Assembly: GCA_933228675.1 (NCBI GenBank)
Contig: OW121743.1
Location: 82,708,759 to 82,772,758 of the forward strand
Length of the DNA stretch: 64,000 bases
Direction of reading: 5' to 3'
From: Stomorhina lunata
Taxonomy: Eukaryota > Arthropoda > Insecta > Diptera > Rhiniidae
Shown here: piece by piece, positions 1 to 11,499 of the stretch
How the letters are laid out: every line of letters begins with the position of its first letter
Numbering within the stretch: the first letter of the stretch is position 1
Position numbers and translations under genes: made by a program
The notes under the pieces: generated by a model
What the model saw: the letters and a program-made list of their open reading frames with translations, nothing else
Told to the model about the DNA's origin: nothing
Database searches by the model: none

Positions 1-1480
1 TGTGACATAAACATTTTATCTCGTATTTTTTTCTTCACCTACTACTTGAATCAACTTTTATTTTAAGATGACATTTTATTTTTCTTTATTTTCACAAACA
101 AATAGAAAAACCAAGAAATCTCTGTGTGTGTGTAAAAAAAGCAAAACCAACATAAATGTCGTGACATTTCAACTCAACAAATTATTGCAATTTCATAGTA
201 TTTTCTATGGCTACTTAAAGGACATTGATTTTTATCCCATTAGTCTAATGGTAACGATGTTAATACAAAAAAAAAACACAGAAAACTCTAAGAAAATCAA
301 ATCAAGAAAAAAGTTTTCCTAACCACAATTGCGAAAAAGACCTAGAGAAGATGTTTTAGATTTCTGTTGTTGTTGTAGGATTTGCAACAGCAACATGTTG
401 TTATGTTTTTGTGGAGATTGTTATGTGACACAGATTGTGTCTTAAGTAGTATGCCATTTAGTAATTGTACAACTGAGACCTTGAGCAATAGGACGAGTAT
501 CATCTGTAACTGATACTCTATGTAGTAGCAACAAAAACATGATTATCCTTAGTAGCAACAATAACAACTATTGGAATTTCATGTACACAATCATACATTG
601 ATCAATCGTATGTGTACGCTGCTTTTTCTTCAACTTACACACGTGTAAAAGTGTAGACATGAAGACAGGACATGCTTTTTGTATGATGCATTATCCCCTA
701 CTTTAAAAGATTTAACAATAATGCATCAGCTATTTCTGAATGTATATAGTATGTGTATGTATATAAAAATATCCTTAATTCACGTATGCTCTAGCAGTTG
801 AAAAGTGTAACTAAAGATAGAAACATGTCCTTTTTTTCTTATGTACAAATCCGAGAGTTATCAGTTGATTGCTTATTGCCATTGTTAGCATTTTCTCCTC
901 AAAGTATTGTCAACATTATTCTTCAAGTTTGATTGCAACTGTTTCGAAATAAAATGGGGTAGAATGTTAAAAGACAAATAATATTCGATTGCTGCTTACA
1001 TCCATGTGAGTTGTATATCATGTCCTTACCTTTACTTCTATCCCATACGCTCTGTTATCCCTGCACTGGTTTCTATAGTTTTATTTGTCTTCGAAATTAT
1101 TTCTTTTCTATGCTATGAATTTTCCTTACTTTCTGCTTTAGCCTGACTTAGGGTGAGATACTTGCATCTTGGGAATTTAGTATACAGCAAATTTACCGTT
1201 CGCACGATTTAAAGGATTTTTTTACCAAAGGATTATCGTTATCATCGTTTGTTGTTAACAGCATTGTTTTGTCAGTTTGAGATTTGTTAATAGTGATAAA
1301 CATCAGTTTTATTTTCTCGACTGAAGTAAGAGATTTTTAACTCAAAAACGTTGAGTGTCTTTGGTTGATTAAACGAATCTAGAAGATGGTTATCAGGAGC
1401 CAAAAAACATAGAAAATGGTTTAAAGGCCCATATCGCGAGATCTAGACAACAATAATTAGGGAATAAAACCTATATGTCT
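1..1480. other. AT-rich spacer, no gene recognised
   Basis: No coding region with a recognisable domain is visible. An 84-codon open frame at 68-322 is low-complexity (Lys, Ser and Phe rich) and looks like chance. Short CAA/TTG-rich runs occur near 370-400 and 530-570. Nothing else is supported. Confidence 0.6.
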
Positions 1481-1751
1481 ATAGTCCATGTTTTAGTCTA
1501 TTTTTTAGTCTATGTTTTAGTCTATGTTTTAGTCTATGTCTTAGTCTATGTCTTAGTCTATGTCTTAGTCTATGTCTTAGTCTATGTCTTAGTCTATGTC
1601 TAAGTCTATGTCTTAGACTATGTTTTAGTCTATGTCTTTGTCTTAGTCTATATCTTAGTCTATGTCTTAGTCTATGTCTTAGTCTATGTCTTAATCTATG
1701 TCTTAGTCTATGTCTTAGTCTATGTCTTAGTCTATGTCTTAGTCTATGTCT
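1481..1751. repeat. Degenerate 12-bp satellite (TTAGTCTATGTC)n
   Basis: The plus strand repeats TAGTCTATGTCT with C/T and TTA/TTT variants; the reverse complement is GACTAAGACATA. This is the same family as the arrays at 48425-50598 and 51540-52975 but in the opposite orientation. Half of each 12-mer is the ATGTCT hexamer that takes over at about 1752, so the array grades into the pure hexamer. Confidence 0.95.
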
Positions 1752-2514
1752 TTGTCCTTGTCTATGTCTATGTCTATGTCTATGTCTATGTCTATGTCTA
1801 TGTCTATGTCTATGTCTATGTCTATGTCTATGTCTATGTCTATGTCTATGTCTATGTCTATGTCTATGTCTATGTCTATGTCTATGTCTATGTCTATGTC
1901 TATGTCTATGTCTATGTCTATGTCTATGTCTATGTCTATGTCTATGTCTATGTCTATGTCTATGTCTATGTCTATGTCTATGTCTATGTCTATGTCTATG
2001 TCTATGTCTATGTCTATGTCTATGTCTATGTCTATGTCTATGTCTATGTCTATGTCTATGTCTATGTCTATGTCTATGTCTATGTCTATGTCTATGTCTA
2101 TGTCTATGTCTATGTCTATGTCTATGTCTATGTCTATGTCTATGTCTATGTCTATGTCTATGTCTATGTCTATGTCTATGTCTATGTCTATGTCTATGTC
2201 TATGTCTATGTCTATGTCTATGTCTATGTCTATGTCTATGTCTATGTCTATGTCTATGTCTATGTCTATGTCTATGTCTATGTCTATGTCTATGTCTATG
2301 TCTATGTCTATGTCTATGTCTATGTCTATGTCTATGTCTATGTCTATGTCTATGTCTATGTCTATGTCTATGTCTATGTCTATGTCTATGTCTATGTCTA
2401 TGTCTATGTCTATGTCTATGTCTATGTCTATGTCTATGTCTATGTCTATGTCTATGTCTATGTCTATGTCTATGTCTATGTCTATGTCTATGTCTATGTC
2501 TATGTCTATGTCTA
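1752..2514. repeat. Pure hexamer satellite (ATGTCT)n, left block
   Basis: About 126 head-to-tail copies of ATGTCT (AGACAT on the minus strand) with no visible interruption after about 1760. The array stops abruptly at the A-rich 3' tail of the minus-strand retrotransposon. Open frames across it (Ile-Asp, Met-Ser and similar dipeptides) are artefacts of a six-base unit. Confidence 0.97.
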
Positions 2515-2677
2515 TTTTATTTTTTTTAAAGTGGACGTAGTGATAGCGCGCTATCATCTAGTGGCCCTACGACAACTCATCCTAATCATCCCGGTACTGC
2601 GGTGGCATTTCATCAGGGTGACTGGTTATAGATTATTTCCGTCTCGTTGGTTTCGTTCCTACATCCTCCTTTTGTCG
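2515..2677 (-). other. 3' UTR and A-rich tail of the R1-clade element
   Basis: The 163 bases between the ORF2 stop and the satellite are clearly GC-richer than the flanks, as in LINE 3' UTRs that are recognised by the cognate reverse transcriptase. They end on the minus strand in an A-rich run (TTTAAAAAAAATAAAA) directly joined to the AGACAT repeats. Confidence 0.7.
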
Positions 2678-5483
2678 TTAAAGGAGGTTCGGGATTTGAG
2701 TGCTTTTAGCTTTTAGTGTTTTAGTTATAAATCTTTCACAGGCCGACCAATTATCCTTGGTTGTAAGCATTATTTGTATGATATTATCTGGTGTAATATA
2801 TGTCTGAACTTGGTTGTTTAACTCTTGCCTTTGATCGTCCCATCTCTTACATTCGAAAATTACGTGTCTAGCAGTATCTTCTGAGTTTTCGCACGTCTCA
2901 CATCTTAATGAGTTTTTTATTTTAAACCTAAATAGATATTGGTTAAAATCACCATGGTTTGTAAACGCTTGCGTTAGAAAGTAGTTCGTATTTCCATGTT
3001 TTCTCTCTAACCAAGGTTTTAAATTAGGGATAAGGCGGTACGTCCATCTTCCTCGGCTCTCTTGTTGCCATCTGTTCTGCCACTTTGTAATAAGGGATGC
3101 TCTTGCATTTGCTCGTATTTGTATTCTTTTTGCGTTTTTTTCGGCTGCGTTGTTAAAATTTTCTATGAGTTGGTTTTGGTCATATATTTCCTTTCGTTCT
3201 AAAACTAAGAGATCAATAGGTGGAATGCCGGCGAGTACTAAGGCTGCCGGTGTGGATACTGTTCGGTATGCTGAAATAACTCTAAGAGCACTTAATCTTT
3301 GTGGTTTCTGCAGTTCGCTTATGTTTCTTCCAACTTGTATAGCTGCATCAAAAGTTGGAGCTGCATAGAGGAGTTGTGAGTGCACAACGCTGCTTATTAA
3401 TTTTCTAGTGCTGGCTTTAGGACCTTTAATATTTGGCATTATTCGCGCAATTGCTGTCGCTGAAATTAAGGCTTTGTTTCTCACATTTATAATATGTTGA
3501 TGAAAGCTAAGTTTGCAATCTAACTGTACTCCTAGGTAACAGAGGTTTTTTTTGAAAATAATATCCGTGTTTTGTAGTCGCAACTTTGGAAAAATAAATT
3601 TCCGTCTTTTTGTCACCAATACCGCTTCTGTTTTGCTTGCTGCAAGTTCTAGGCCATTTCTTTCTAACCAGTTGTTGCAGCGTCTAAGACTATCATTTCC
3701 TACTATCTTTATTAGTTCTGTGGTTGATTGTGTAATTAGCAAGGCGATATCGTCTGCATATCCTATTAATTTAGCACCTTTCGGTAGTTCCATATTCAAT
3801 AGGCCATCATACATCACATTCCATAGGAATGGGCCTAACACTGAACCTTGTGGGACTCCCGCTGTTATTTTATAATCTTTTATACCTTCTGTGGTCTCAT
3901 ACAGTAAAGTTCTATTATATAAGTAGTCATCAATTATGCTATAGAGGTAACCATCCACTCCTTTGTTTTTAAGAGCATTTTTTACTACTTGCCACTTTAC
4001 ACTATTAAATGCGTTTTTCACATCTAGTGTAATAATAGCGCAAAATTGTTTATTTTCTTTTGCGTCATTTGCTATGTTTAAAACTGTGTTAATAGCATCT
4101 ACTGTGCTCTTTCCGCTACGGAAACCATATTGGCTTGGAGATAGACCTCCTAACTCTTCTACTCTCTCATCCAGTTTTTTTAAAATCAGGGACTCGAAAA
4201 GTTTTCCAATTGTGTCGAGCATGCATAATGGTCTGTATGAGCTATGGTGATTAAGTGGCTTGTCTCCTTTTCTAAGAAGTACGAGTTTTTGGATCTTCCA
4301 TTTTGTAGGGAATTTTCCATATTTAAGGCATGTATTAAATGTGTTCCTTAGCAATTCAGGCCAAACTGACCCTACAACTTGCAGTACTTCATTTGGTACA
4401 CCATCGGGCCCAGGACATTTCTTATTTTTTAATTTTTTGCAGGCATATTCTACTTCATCTAGTTTTAGAAAATTTGTTTCCGTATTGGGTTGACATTGCT
4501 CTTTACTCGTTTCGTCTATATCGGTAGGAAATAAGTTTTTCACTATTTCTGTGACCCAACTTAATTCTTTTATTCCGGGAATAGGTTTCATTGTTCCAAG
4601 TTTCTTCATTACAATTTTGTAAGGCTTTCCCCATGGATCTAAATCAATTTCGGAGCACAGTTCACTCCAACTGTTCGTTTTACTATCTCGAATAGCTTTT
4701 TTTAACTTTTTTCTCGCTCTCTTATAATTATTTTTTAGGACTACGTTTGTGTAGTTTCGTGTCGCTAACCTGCGTGCAGCATTGCAGTCTTCTCTAAGTT
4801 TTTTTATATCGTCGTTCCACCAGTATACCGCGGTTTTGTTTTTGTACGGTTTGGTTTTTGGCATGCTTATATTACAGGCTTTCTGTAGTATTAAACTCAG
4901 TGTGCTGACGACGTCTTTTACTGATGTATTATATGGATTATTTGCCATTCTGCCTTTAGTTTGACTAATGTATTGGGAAAGCCCCTCCTTGTCAAGTTTT
5001 CTAGCGTTCCATTTGGGCAATTTTTCATCCTGCGGTTTTACAATGTATTTTTTGTTTATACTAAACGTAATATATTGATGGTCACTCAAAGTTATATCCT
5101 CTAATACCATCCAGTTCATGTGCTCACTGAGCAGCCTAGTAGATCCAAAAGTAATGTCTATTATGCTACCACCACTTCCCTTTCTACAGGTTAGCGAATG
5201 GCCTGTGTTGTACACCGTTAGGCCTTGGCATGCAATTAACTCACATATAGTTGCACCTCTGTTGTCAAAATGCTTCGAATTCCATTCCGGAGATCTACTA
5301 TTAAAATCTCCTCCTATAATTATATCATATTCTGTACTGCTTATGGAGTTTTCTAGACTTTGAATTATATTAACAAAACTGCTGAACTCTACACTTGGGG
5401 GTATGTAGCAGCTGTAGATACGGAGGTGCTTGTTGTGCTTGTTGTCCTCTTCCTAAATTTATCTGAAGAAACTTAATAGCCAT
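2678..5483 (-). pseudogene. ORF2 of the R1-clade LINE: endonuclease (internally deleted), reverse transcriptase, CCHC
   Basis: ORF2 supplies the endonuclease and reverse transcriptase for target-primed reverse transcription. Its ATG (5481-5483) overlaps the ORF1 stop as TAATG. The first codons read MAIKFLQINLGRGQQAQ, a typical endonuclease start. The frame then breaks near 5430-5450 and resumes at LRIYSCYIPPS, with roughly 60-70 expected residues missing. GGDFNSRSPEW follows. A long uninterrupted frame of 845 codons (5215-2678) then contains the last endonuclease motif SDHQYI and the polymerase. Numbered from Met at 5215, these are SPSQYGFRSGKS (359-370), the catalytic Asp of TLDVKNAF (about 398), GVPQGSVLGP (453-462) and YADD (486-489). 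The C-terminal zinc motif is C772-C775-H784-C789. Length and lack of RNase H fit R1. The deletion should abolish endonuclease function, though the polymerase frame is intact. Confidence 0.88.
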
Positions 5484-6895
5484 TATGTATTATTTCTGGT
5501 TTTTATACATAAAGCACTGCCAGCGTAATGCTGAGTATTTTGTAATCCGTTCTCCTGACATATTATACAGTTTAATTGTTCTTTACAATCCTTTGCTATA
5601 TGTCCTGTTTTACAACATCTTCTACACAGATTTGATCTGTCAACTCCTCTACAGTCTTTAGCTACGTGACCTCGCTCCAAGCATCTGTAGCATTTTACAA
5701 TCTTAGCCTTTTGTCTTACCCTGCACATTACCCAGCCGACTCTTATTTTGTTTAGCTGTAAAAGAGACGCAGCAACATGTCCTGGTAACCGCACAAGCGC
5801 TTGTTTAGTGCGGCCATAAGACTCCCTTATATTCAACACTTTAAACTCTGTTGAATCCTCACTTTTCGTGGCATCCATAATGGCACTTAACAACTCAGTT
5901 TCATCTGTTGACTCATCCATATCTCGTATATCAATAATTTGAATATTTGTAACTGTTCTGATCTTAAGATCATCTCCTAGTGACTCACTTATGGCGGTCT
6001 TTAATTTTTCCGCTTGCCCTTCTCCTTTTCTCAGTTTTACAAGAAGCTCTCCATTCTTTGTGCGCCTTATACCTTGTATCTGGACTCCAATTTCTAAGGG
6101 ATTTATTTTCTTCTTCATTTCCTTGATAACATTCGCATATGATTCGGATGTAGAAGCTTTTATTGTAAGGGCTTCTCCCTGATCTCTAAAAACTGTTCGA
6201 TTTTTAACTTCTTCAGTTTTCCTCTTACTATTTTTCCGCTTTTCGACTATTTCCCACTGGTGTGTTGGTTGACTGTCGGCTTCTAGTCCAGGAATTGTTA
6301 TCTCTGACTGTGCTTGCAAAGCCTCCATCGTTAAGGTGTTTTTTGCAATTTTTCTCCTTCTGATAGTTGGGGATTCCGCTCCATTCAATTCTTTATCATT
6401 TTTGGCAGGTGTTTCGGTTTTGTCAGTCTGCGTTTCAGCCTGTCTCATTTTTTTTGTAGCTCCTTTGTAGTTCATGCTAGTATTTAGCTGCCTCCGTTGT
6501 TCCTTAAGTTCTTGGTACAACGCAAAAGCGCAATTAAGGTTCTCCCGTATTGGTTTATGTATATTATTAGCTTTGTATGCTACATTGTAGGCGGCTATCA
6601 GCTTTTCACCAAGCAGTTTAAAAGTTTCTTCTTCTGCATTTCTAAGTTCTTCTAGTGATGTCACGCCTTTCGGTGTCTCTACAGATTTTTCCTCTCGAAA
6701 CATGTTGGGAGGTTTCTGTTTTGGTTTATGTTGTGGTGAGCTTGTTGCAATATCTGCGGCTTCAGCCAAGCATACTGAAGCAACATTACGGTCACATGAT
6801 AACGACGGCTGGTGGCCCGTTCGCACACCCTCTACAGCCGACGGAACTGGACTTATTAAGTCCTGTACGGTAACGAAATTTTTAATTATCGACAT
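5483..6895 (-). CDS. ORF1 gag-like nucleic-acid-binding protein of the R1-clade LINE
   Basis: An uninterrupted frame of 470 codons. LINE ORF1 proteins coat the element RNA, form ribonucleoprotein particles and act as nucleic-acid chaperones. The C-terminus has three zinc knuckles: C402-C405-H410-C415, C424-C427-H432-C437, and a longer one with C443-C446 and C463. This arrangement is shared by I, Jockey and R1-type gag proteins. Residues 80-145 are charged and probably helical or coiled-coil, 145-250 are Lys/Glu-rich and likely disordered with the motif AETQTD, and 250-400 match the usual central gag domain ahead of the knuckles. The start is the first Met of the open frame. Its TAA stop overlaps the ORF2 ATG by one base, suggesting termination-reinitiation coupling. 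No frameshift or stop is present, so this is the most intact gene in the window. Confidence 0.88.
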   Translation of the reverse strand: MSIIKNFVTVQDLISPVPSAVEGVRTGHQPSLSCDRNVASVCLAEAADIATSSPQHKPKQKPPNMFREEKSVETPKGVTSLEELRNAEEETFKLLGEKLIAAYNVAYKANNIHKPIRENLNCAFALYQELKEQRRQLNTSMNYKGATKKMRQAETQTDKTETPAKNDKELNGAESPTIRRRKIAKNTLTMEALQAQSEITIPGLEADSQPTHQWEIVEKRKNSKRKTEEVKNRTVFRDQGEALTIKASTSESYANVIKEMKKKINPLEIGVQIQGIRRTKNGELLVKLRKGEGQAEKLKTAISESLGDDLKIRTVTNIQIIDIRDMDESTDETELLSAIMDATKSEDSTEFKVLNIRESYGRTKQALVRLPGHVAASLLQLNKIRVGWVMCRVRQKAKIVKCYRCLERGHVAKDCRGVDRSNLCRRCCKTGHIAKDCKEQLNCIICQENGLQNTQHYAGSALCIKTRNNT

Positions 6896-7396
6896 TTTGG
6901 TGTAGTTACGGGGTTGCGCCGCCCCTAGTTTGGGGAACAGACGCTGACCAGGGATACAGACGTGGTTTGAAATTCAAAATTAACGGACAAAAATTAACGG
7001 AAAAAAAACTCAAAATTAACGGAAAAAATGTTTTGTTATTTGACGTATAGGTGGCGCAAGAGTAATTAAGTATAGCCACACAATTCAGAGTTGCACTTTA
7101 TAGTTTAATTAATTTTCGCGATCAGCTGTTATCACAGTTGTATGAAAAGGTATACTGTTTGTTTGTATAAATGTATATAAAGGTTCTTTGCTTTTTTTGT
7201 TTTTTGTTTTAATTTTTTCTATTAAACAAGTGTGGACACAGATCTACTTTTATTAACACTGTTATTCACAATCCAAAAGAGTAAGTCTTAGCTGTTTTTA
7301 AAAATTTATACGCGTCAGAAAACACCAAAATTTTAGTTATAAATCTACAGCAATGAAAACACACTACCGACCGAAAAGTATTAGGGTGGTAGACTC
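6896..7396 (-). promoter_or_regulatory. Probable 5' UTR with internal promoter of the R1-clade LINE
   Basis: About 500 bases lie between the ORF1 start and the satellite, with no recognisable coding potential. LINEs normally carry their promoter here. The segment holds three close copies of AAAATTAACGGA (plus strand, about 6977-7026). A GC-rich stretch next to ORF1 (6905-6960) contrasts with the AT-rich distal part. No core promoter element can be assigned with confidence, and part of this segment could be an unrelated insertion. Confidence 0.4.
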
Positions 7397-9268
7397 CTAT
7401 GTCTATGTCTATGTCTATGTCTATGTCTATGTCTATGTCTATGTCTATGTCTATGTCTATGTCTATGTCTATGTCTATGTCTATGTCTATGTCTATGTCT
7501 ATGTCTATGTCTATGTCTATGTCTATGTCTATGTCTATGTCTATGTCTATGTCTATGTCTATGTCTATGTCTATGTCTATGTCTATGTCTATGTCTATGT
7601 CTATGTCTATGTCTATGTCTATGTCTATGTCTATGTCTATGTCTATGTCTATGTCTATGTCTATGTCTATGTCTATGTCTATGTCTATGTCTATGTCTAT
7701 GTCTATGTCTATGTCTATGTCTATGTCTATGTCTATGTCTATGTCTATGTCTATGTCTATGTCTATGTCTATGTCTATGTCTATGTCTATGTCTATGTCT
7801 ATGTCTATGTCTATGTCTATGTCTATGTCTATGTCTATGTCTATGTCTATGTCTATGTCTATGTCTATGTCTATGTCTATGTCTATGTCTATGTCTATGT
7901 CTATGTCTATGTCTATGTCTATGTCTATGTCTATGTCTATGTCTATGTCTATGTCTATGTCTATGTCTATGTCTATGTCTATGTCTATGTCTATGTCTAT
8001 GTCTATGTCTATGTCTATGTCTATGTCTATGTCTATGTCTATGTCTATGTCTATGTCTATGTCTATGTCTATGTCTATGTCTATGTCTATGTCTATGTCT
8101 ATGTCTATGTCTATGTCTATGTCTATGTCTATGTCTATGTCTATGTCTATGTCTATGTCTATGTCTATGTCTATGTCTATGTCTATGTCTATGTCTATGT
8201 CTATGTCTATGTCTATGTCTATGTCTATGTCTATGTCTATGTCTATGTCTATGTCTATGTCTATGTCTATGTCTATGTCTATGTCTATGTCTATGTCTAT
8301 GTCTATGTCTATGTCTATGTCTATGTCTATGTCTATGTCTATGTCTATGTCTATGTCTATGTCTATGTCTATGTCTATGTCTATGTCTATGTCTATGTCT
8401 ATGTCTATGTCTATGTCTATGTCTATGTCTATGTCTATGTCTATGTCTATGTCTATGTCTATGTCTATGTCTATGTCTATGTCTATGTCTATGTCTATGT
8501 CTATGTCTATGTCTATGTCTATGTCTATGTCTATGTCTATGTCTATGTCTATGTCTATGTCTATGTCTATGTCTATGTCTATGTCTATGTCTATGTCTAT
8601 GTCTATGTCTATGTCTATGTCTATGTCTATGTCTATGTCTATGTCTATGTCTATGTCTATGTCTATGTCTATGTCTATGTCTATGTCTATGTCTATGTCT
8701 ATGTCTATGTCTATGTCTATGTCTATGTCTATGTCTATGTCTATGTCTATGTCTATGTCTATGTCTATGTCTATGTCTATGTCTATGTCTATGTCTATGT
8801 CTATGTCTATGTCTATGTCTATGTCTATGTCTATGTCTATGTCTATGTCTATGTCTATGTCTATGTCTATGTCTATGTCTATGTCTATGTCTATGTCTAT
8901 GTCTATGTCTATGTCTATGTCTATGTCTATGTCTATGTCTATGTCTATGTCTATGTCTATGTCTATGTCTATGTCTATGTCTATGTCTATGTCTATGTCT
9001 ATGTCTATGTCTATGTCTATGTCTATGTCTATGTCTATGTCTATGTCTATGTCTATGTCTATGTCTATGTCTATGTCTATGTCTATGTCTATGTCTATGT
9101 CTATGTCTATGTCTATGTCTATGTCTATGTCTATGTCTATGTCTATGTCTATGTCTATGTCTATGTCTATGTCTATGTCTATGTCTATGTCTATGTCTAT
9201 GTCTATGTCTATGTCTATGTCTATGTCTATGTCTATGTCTATGTCTATGTCTATGTCTATGTCTATGT
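7397..9268. repeat. Pure hexamer satellite (ATGTCT)n, right block
   Basis: About 312 tandem copies over 1,872 bp with no visible base change: every 60-base line from 7441 to 9240 is identical. It is in phase and orientation with the left block, and together they look like one array of about 2.6 kb split by the LINE. It ends at ATGTGGGACATGGGAC, where non-satellite sequence begins. Confidence 0.97.
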
Positions 9269-9740
9269 GGGACATGGGACTTTCTTTAGAGGTGCACATA
9301 GTGTGGAAAGTTTTTGATTGTCATTCACTTGGGAGTGTCCAGAAACAATTCCTTTATAAGACTGTCCAAGCAGCTCACTACTTCCGATCATAGATCAAGT
9401 ATGTCCCGGGCAATAGCAAATTCGGGCCCTTCCGATAGCTAGCTAGAGTGAGAAGGCAAATAGTCATGTAGCCTGAATGGTCATAAATGACGTCTCAGGT
9501 AACTAGGAAACTACCAATAGTTTCTGAACCACGACTAAACATAAAATCTCGCCGAAAGGCATCTAGGTCAAGTCCAGTACGACCTTGATTATGGTATTCC
9601 TGGAATATGAGTGGAACAACTGAACCCTGGGCTGACGGTATGTGGTATTCTGTAACTTTAGTACGAAGATGGTGAAACTCTACGGAAATGGCTTACAGGC
9701 AGAGGTTCGAAAGGCTCAATTCCTAATTCCATATTTTAAA
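9269..9740. other. Moderate-GC unassigned segment
   Basis: This segment is richer in G and C than almost everything else outside the retrotransposon, for example CCCGGGCAATAGC and CGAAAGGCATCTAGG. No frame longer than a few dozen codons and no repeat ends were recognised. It may be an old mobile-element fragment or a piece of single-copy DNA. Origin unknown. Confidence 0.4.
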
Positions 9741-11499
9741 ATCAAATTTATTTTAGTGTTTATATCATTCCCATAATACATTCACCTGAATGAAGTCATA
9801 AGCCTTAACTTTTAAGAATTAATTCTTAGGGAATTTAAAATCAGTTAGATTTAATTTAAATTATTTCAATTCTTAATCTTATACAAAAATAATTAAAAAT
9901 TTTATAAACAAATCATTTTGTAAAGGCATACAAAAATAACTGTATTCAAACGAACCCTACAGTTCAAAAATATATAATACCTATAAAAGAGCGGAATAAA
10001 ATAAATCTCAACGAAACAAGTCCTTAACCATAAAATAAGTTTCAGGATTGCATTAGGGATTAAATATCATTTAATACCCATGAAAAAAAGTCCCCATTTT
10101 AGAGGATAAAGAAATGACTCTTTCCTAAGTTATTGGGTTAAAAAAGGGTTTTTAAGCTGAGATGATTTCCATTTCGATTTTAACAAAACCAAGTCCACTT
10201 TGTCTAAAAAACATGTATGAAAAGTCAATTGATTAAAATGTGATTTATTCATTATCGACATACATACATATGTATATTTACATTTTCTAATTGTACTGAA
10301 TTTTGTAATTTTATTCTAATTCTATCATAATTGTGTATGTATCTCAGCTATGTAATATATCTTCCTGCTAAGGGACTAATGTTTTTTAGACCTGTAGGGC
10401 ATATACAAATAACATTTTTGTGGAAAAATTCAAAAGTTTATTAAGTTGACTTAGGCGAAATTTAAAAAAAATAAAAAAATTCTTTGTTATTGGTCATAAG
10501 ATCAGAAAAACTATTTAAAATAAAATATAGATACACATAAAACTAAAGATTTTTTGTACACATAATCTATAATATCATCCAGATTCGAAAACATATAAAA
10601 TCCATTATTTCGCAGCAACACAACAAAACCAGAGATAATATACTCTTACATATTAGCACATTTTACATGTATATGTATGTATTTACAAAAACTAATGTCA
10701 CAAAAAACAAATTATTTTTATAAATTTTTTTAGAAAAAATTCTTAATTAAGCAGATTCCTTCACTGATTGAATTTCTGGTAAAGATTAGGTCATTATAAA
10801 CGAAGGACCATTAATATTACTATATTCCTGCATATCTAAATATCTTTTAAAAGTTATAGTTTAACAAATAAATGCAAAATATACACAAGTTTGCGGTGAA
10901 ATAGCCACATTAGGGTAGTTCCGTTTTTTTGAACGAACATTAAAGACTACATGCATACTTTTATTAAAAGTGTATACTTTCTGATAAAACATAAGAATAT
11001 TTTAATAGGTTATGATAAATTTTGTTCTATTTTATATCTAGGGTTTTTACAAACAATGTATATCGCACTTGATATAATAATACCCTTTAAATTAAAACTT
11101 CAATTTTCGTTTTTTGGTTTGATATACTTTTATTCAATGAGTGGAATAGTTTAAAAAACTTTTCCCTCGAAAAAGTCAGAATTTAAGTTTTTGATTTAAA
11201 ATCAAGTAACTTTAGTTTATATCCACCCTAATGATTTGCACAAAATGAATTACCAAAAAATATTTTAATTCAATTTGGACTGGTTTTAATTAAGAATAAA
11301 AAATGTTAATTCAAATTGGAGTAGAGGAATGAAGAAACATTTTATTCATTCAAGTTGATTTTAAATTCCCATGTGAATCAATTCACTATGAATTAAAAAT
11401 CAACACATTTTTTTTAATTGTTTTATAGGAATTAAACTTAAGGTATTGTTAAATCATTTTTGAATTCCTAGGAATTAAGCTAATATTTAATTAAGCCTT
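9741..11499. other. AT-rich spacer, nothing recognised
   Basis: Very AT-rich DNA without motifs of a known family. The 67-codon frame at 10951-11154 is hydrophobic low-complexity sequence with no domain and is treated as chance. Confidence 0.5.

Larger units (their letters stand above)
2515..7396 (-). mobile_element. R1-clade non-LTR retrotransposon inserted in the hexamer satellite
   Basis: A minus-strand LINE of about 4.9 kb with the order 5' UTR, ORF1 (gag-like, three zinc knuckles), ORF2 (endonuclease, reverse transcriptase, C-terminal CCHC) and a short 3' UTR ending in an A-rich tail. No long terminal repeats are seen. Both ends abut (AGACAT)n: the 3' tail runs into TAGACATAG, and the 5' side of the array ends ACATAG before GAGTCTACC. 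ORF organisation, the C-terminal cysteine motif and absence of an RNase H domain fit the R1 clade, which includes R1, TRAS, SART and the microsatellite-targeting Waldo group. The exact 5' end is inferred from where the satellite begins. An internal deletion in the endonuclease probably makes this copy non-autonomous. Confidence 0.85.

Noticed and set aside
68..322. 84-codon frame at the window start
   Set aside because: Low-complexity Lys/Ser/Phe-rich sequence with no domain; consistent with chance in AT-rich DNA.
1739..2557. Long open frames of Ile-Asp or Met-Ser dipeptides
   Set aside because: A six-base repeat keeps five of six frames open. No start context, domain or non-repeat extension supports a protein.
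7266..9393. 650-680-codon dipeptide frames on both strands
   Set aside because: Pure (ATGTCT)n satellite; the frames are a by-product of the hexamer.
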